Assembly: GCA_019285755.1 (NCBI GenBank)
Contig: CP079103.1
Coordinates: 3,038,001-3,102,000, forward strand
Direction of reading: 5' to 3'
Length of the DNA stretch: 64,000 nt
From: Chitinophaga sp. E66
GTDB taxonomy: Bacteria; Bacteroidota; Bacteroidia; Chitinophagales; Chitinophagaceae
Numbering within the stretch: the first letter of the stretch is position 1; each line of letters starts with the position of its first letter. The notes below the pieces were generated by a model. It worked only from the letters and a program-made list of their open reading frames with translations, ran no database searches and had not been told where the DNA came from. Both the position numbers and the translations under genes were made by a program. Below, piece after piece: positions 62,852 through 64,000 of the stretch.

Positions 62852-63631
62852 ATGCAGATCCATTTCTATAAATACCAGGGAACAGGGAACGATTTCGTCA
62901 TCCTCGACAACCGCTCCGGCGAATACGCCGGCCTCACCACCGAACAGATAGAACATCTGTGCGACCGCCGTTTCGGTATCGGGGCAGACGGGTTGATGAT
63001 GCTGGAAAATGAAGAAGGGTACGACTTCAAGATGAAATACTACAACTCCGACGGCCGCGAGGGTAGCATGTGCGGCAACGGCGGCCGTTGCCTGACCGCA
63101 TTCGCCCGCCACATGGGCGTTGCCGGAGACACCCTGCGCTTCATCGCTACAGACGGCGAGCATGACGCCAAATTCCGCGACAACGGATGGGTGGAACTAA
63201 AGATGAAGGACGTGGACCAGGTCGAGAACGGCAATACTTACTTTTACCTCAATACCGGCTCCCCGCACTTCGTGCGCTTCGTGACCGACATCCAGGAAGT
63301 GGACGTTTACGAAGAAGGAAGGGCCATCCGCTACAACGAGCGCTTCGCCGCCGTGGGCACCAACGTCAACTTCGTCCAGGAAATCGATAAAGGCATCTTC
63401 GTACGCACCTATGAACGCGGCGTGGAAGACGAAACCTATTCCTGTGGTACCGGCGTAACCGCCGCCGCCCTCACCGCCGCTCCCGGCGAAGCCGGGCAGT
63501 ACGCCATCCCCGTGGAAACACTGGGCGGCCACCTCGAAGTGCGCTTCCTGAGGACGGGCGAACGCAGCTATGAGGACATATGGCTCTGCGGCCCCGCCAC
63601 GCCTGTATTTGAAGGAAATATTAAAATTTAA
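62852..63631 (+). CDS. dapF: Diaminopimelate epimerase
   Basis: An intact 259-residue enzyme converting LL- to meso-diaminopimelate for lysine and peptidoglycan synthesis. FYKYQGTGNDFVILDNR is the N-terminal signature; the two catalytic cysteines sit in SMCGNGGRC and YSCGTGVTAAAL. ADGLMMLENEEGYDFKMKYY and GSPHFVRF are other family motifs. A TAACTTTA box lies 7 bp before the ATG. Cytoplasmic. Confidence 0.96.
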   Translation: MQIHFYKYQGTGNDFVILDNRSGEYAGLTTEQIEHLCDRRFGIGADGLMMLENEEGYDFKMKYYNSDGREGSMCGNGGRCLTAFARHMGVAGDTLRFIATDGEHDAKFRDNGWVELKMKDVDQVENGNTYFYLNTGSPHFVRFVTDIQEVDVYEEGRAIRYNERFAAVGTNVNFVQEIDKGIFVRTYERGVEDETYSCGTGVTAAALTAAPGEAGQYAIPVETLGGHLEVRFLRTGERSYEDIWLCGPATPVFEGNIKI

Positions 63632-63660
63632 GGCCCCGCCATTTGGTAAATTAATTCCGT

Positions 63661-63668
63661 TACCTTTG
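63661..63668 (+). promoter_or_regulatory. TACCTTTG box before corA
   Basis: Perfect TAnnTTTG match ending 8 bp before the ATG at 63677; a TTTGG lies at 63642-63646, closer than the usual spacing. Confidence 0.4.
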
Positions 63669-63676
63669 CGCCCGGA

Positions 63677-64000
63677 ATGATCCAGTACTTTATAAATATC
63701 GATGCCCGTACGGTTGAAATCAAGGAGCCGGACAACGGCGCCTGGTGAACATCACCCCGCCGTTGAAACAATCCGAATTCGAACAGCTGTCGGAAGAACT
63801 CGATATCCCGCTGGACTTCTTAACCGACTCTCTCGACATCGACGAAAAGAGCCGTTTCGAACTGGAAGACAATGTAAAGCTCATCGTAATCAAGACCCCT
63901 ACGGAAAACAACTCCATCAACGAAAGCGATGCCTACTACATTACCATCCCCATCGTGATCATCCTCACCCACAACCAGATCGTTACGGTCAACTCCTTCG
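63677..64000 (+). CDS. CorA-like magnesium/cobalt transporter, N-terminal part (frame broken)
   Basis: The gene runs off the right edge; about 107 residues of the cytoplasmic N-terminal domain are visible, and the two C-terminal membrane helices with the GMN motif lie outside. MIQYFINIDARTVEIKEPDN starts it; one G lost near 63745 (repaired GAWVNITPPLKQSEFEQLSE) continues to LDFLTDSLDIDEKSRFELED and IIILTHNQIVTVNSF, typical of CorA in Bacteroidota. The family call is good; ion specificity is not visible. Confidence 0.82.

Overview
The window looks like a piece of a Bacteroidota chromosome, most likely the family Chitinophagaceae (Chitinophaga-like). The reasons are two SusC/SusD pairs in one locus, several fasciclin and carbohydrate-binding lipoproteins, a type IX secretion tail on a GHL10 protein, DUF2723/DUF5690/DUF5007-type families, TAnnTTTG promoter boxes instead of TATAAT, and moderately high GC. 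No phage, transposon, CRISPR array or rRNA is visible. The family assignment is an inference from gene content.

One fact governs the reading of everything else: more than 40 of about 50 genes are broken into two to six frames. Where I could compare the two frames, one extra base in a short homopolymer restores the family sequence (for example T6984-6988, C7167-7168, A7857-7861, C8108-8110, C4026-4029). I treat these as consensus or sequencing errors. Gene extents below span the whole restored gene, and the breaks are not called pseudogenes.

Layout: 1-596 is the end of a PoxB-like enzyme. 941-6058 holds a GH78 rhamnosidase and a sulfatase on the minus strand with a divergent AraC regulator. 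6068-9896 holds housekeeping genes (acetyltransferase, metallophosphatase, dusB, DinB, DUF3817). 9946-16098 is a minus-strand block: a small lipoprotein candidate, two paralogous TPR histidine kinases and an ABC exporter. 16355-24004 is a DeoR regulator divergent from a tightly coupled six-gene operon (polyol-type MFS transporter, 2-hydroxyacid dehydrogenase, two FGGY kinases, histidine phosphatase, secreted glycerophosphodiesterase). Its first genes resemble the uncharacterised yoaBCD triad of Bacillus subtilis. 24124-30620 holds DUF1304, DUF5690, a T9SS-exported GHL10 glycosidase, a small secreted protein and a DEAD-box helicase.

30665-44950 is one long minus-strand locus of eight genes: SusC, SusD, fasciclin+2xCBM6, DUF5007, SusC, SusD, fasciclin, DUF5008/delta-60. 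It contains no glycoside hydrolase. About 1 kb of AT-rich DNA with perfect palindromes lies upstream (44951-46015).

46016-53244 holds a YCII/ECF-sigma pair, an SDR, a SAM hydroxide adenosyltransferase with a small ABM protein, and a very large DUF2723 membrane protein. 53345-54962 is an operon of four small membrane proteins, one only 38 residues long. 55023-60708 combines a sugar isomerase/epimerase, a VWA+AAA ATPase pair, a Gfo/Idh oxidoreductase and a DUF1080 hydrolase. 60787-64000 ends with a small secreted protein, tRNA-Cys, a nucleoside phosphorylase, dapF and the start of corA. A recurrent TAnnTTtG box sits only 4-8 bp before several start codons, suggesting leaderless or nearly leaderless transcripts.
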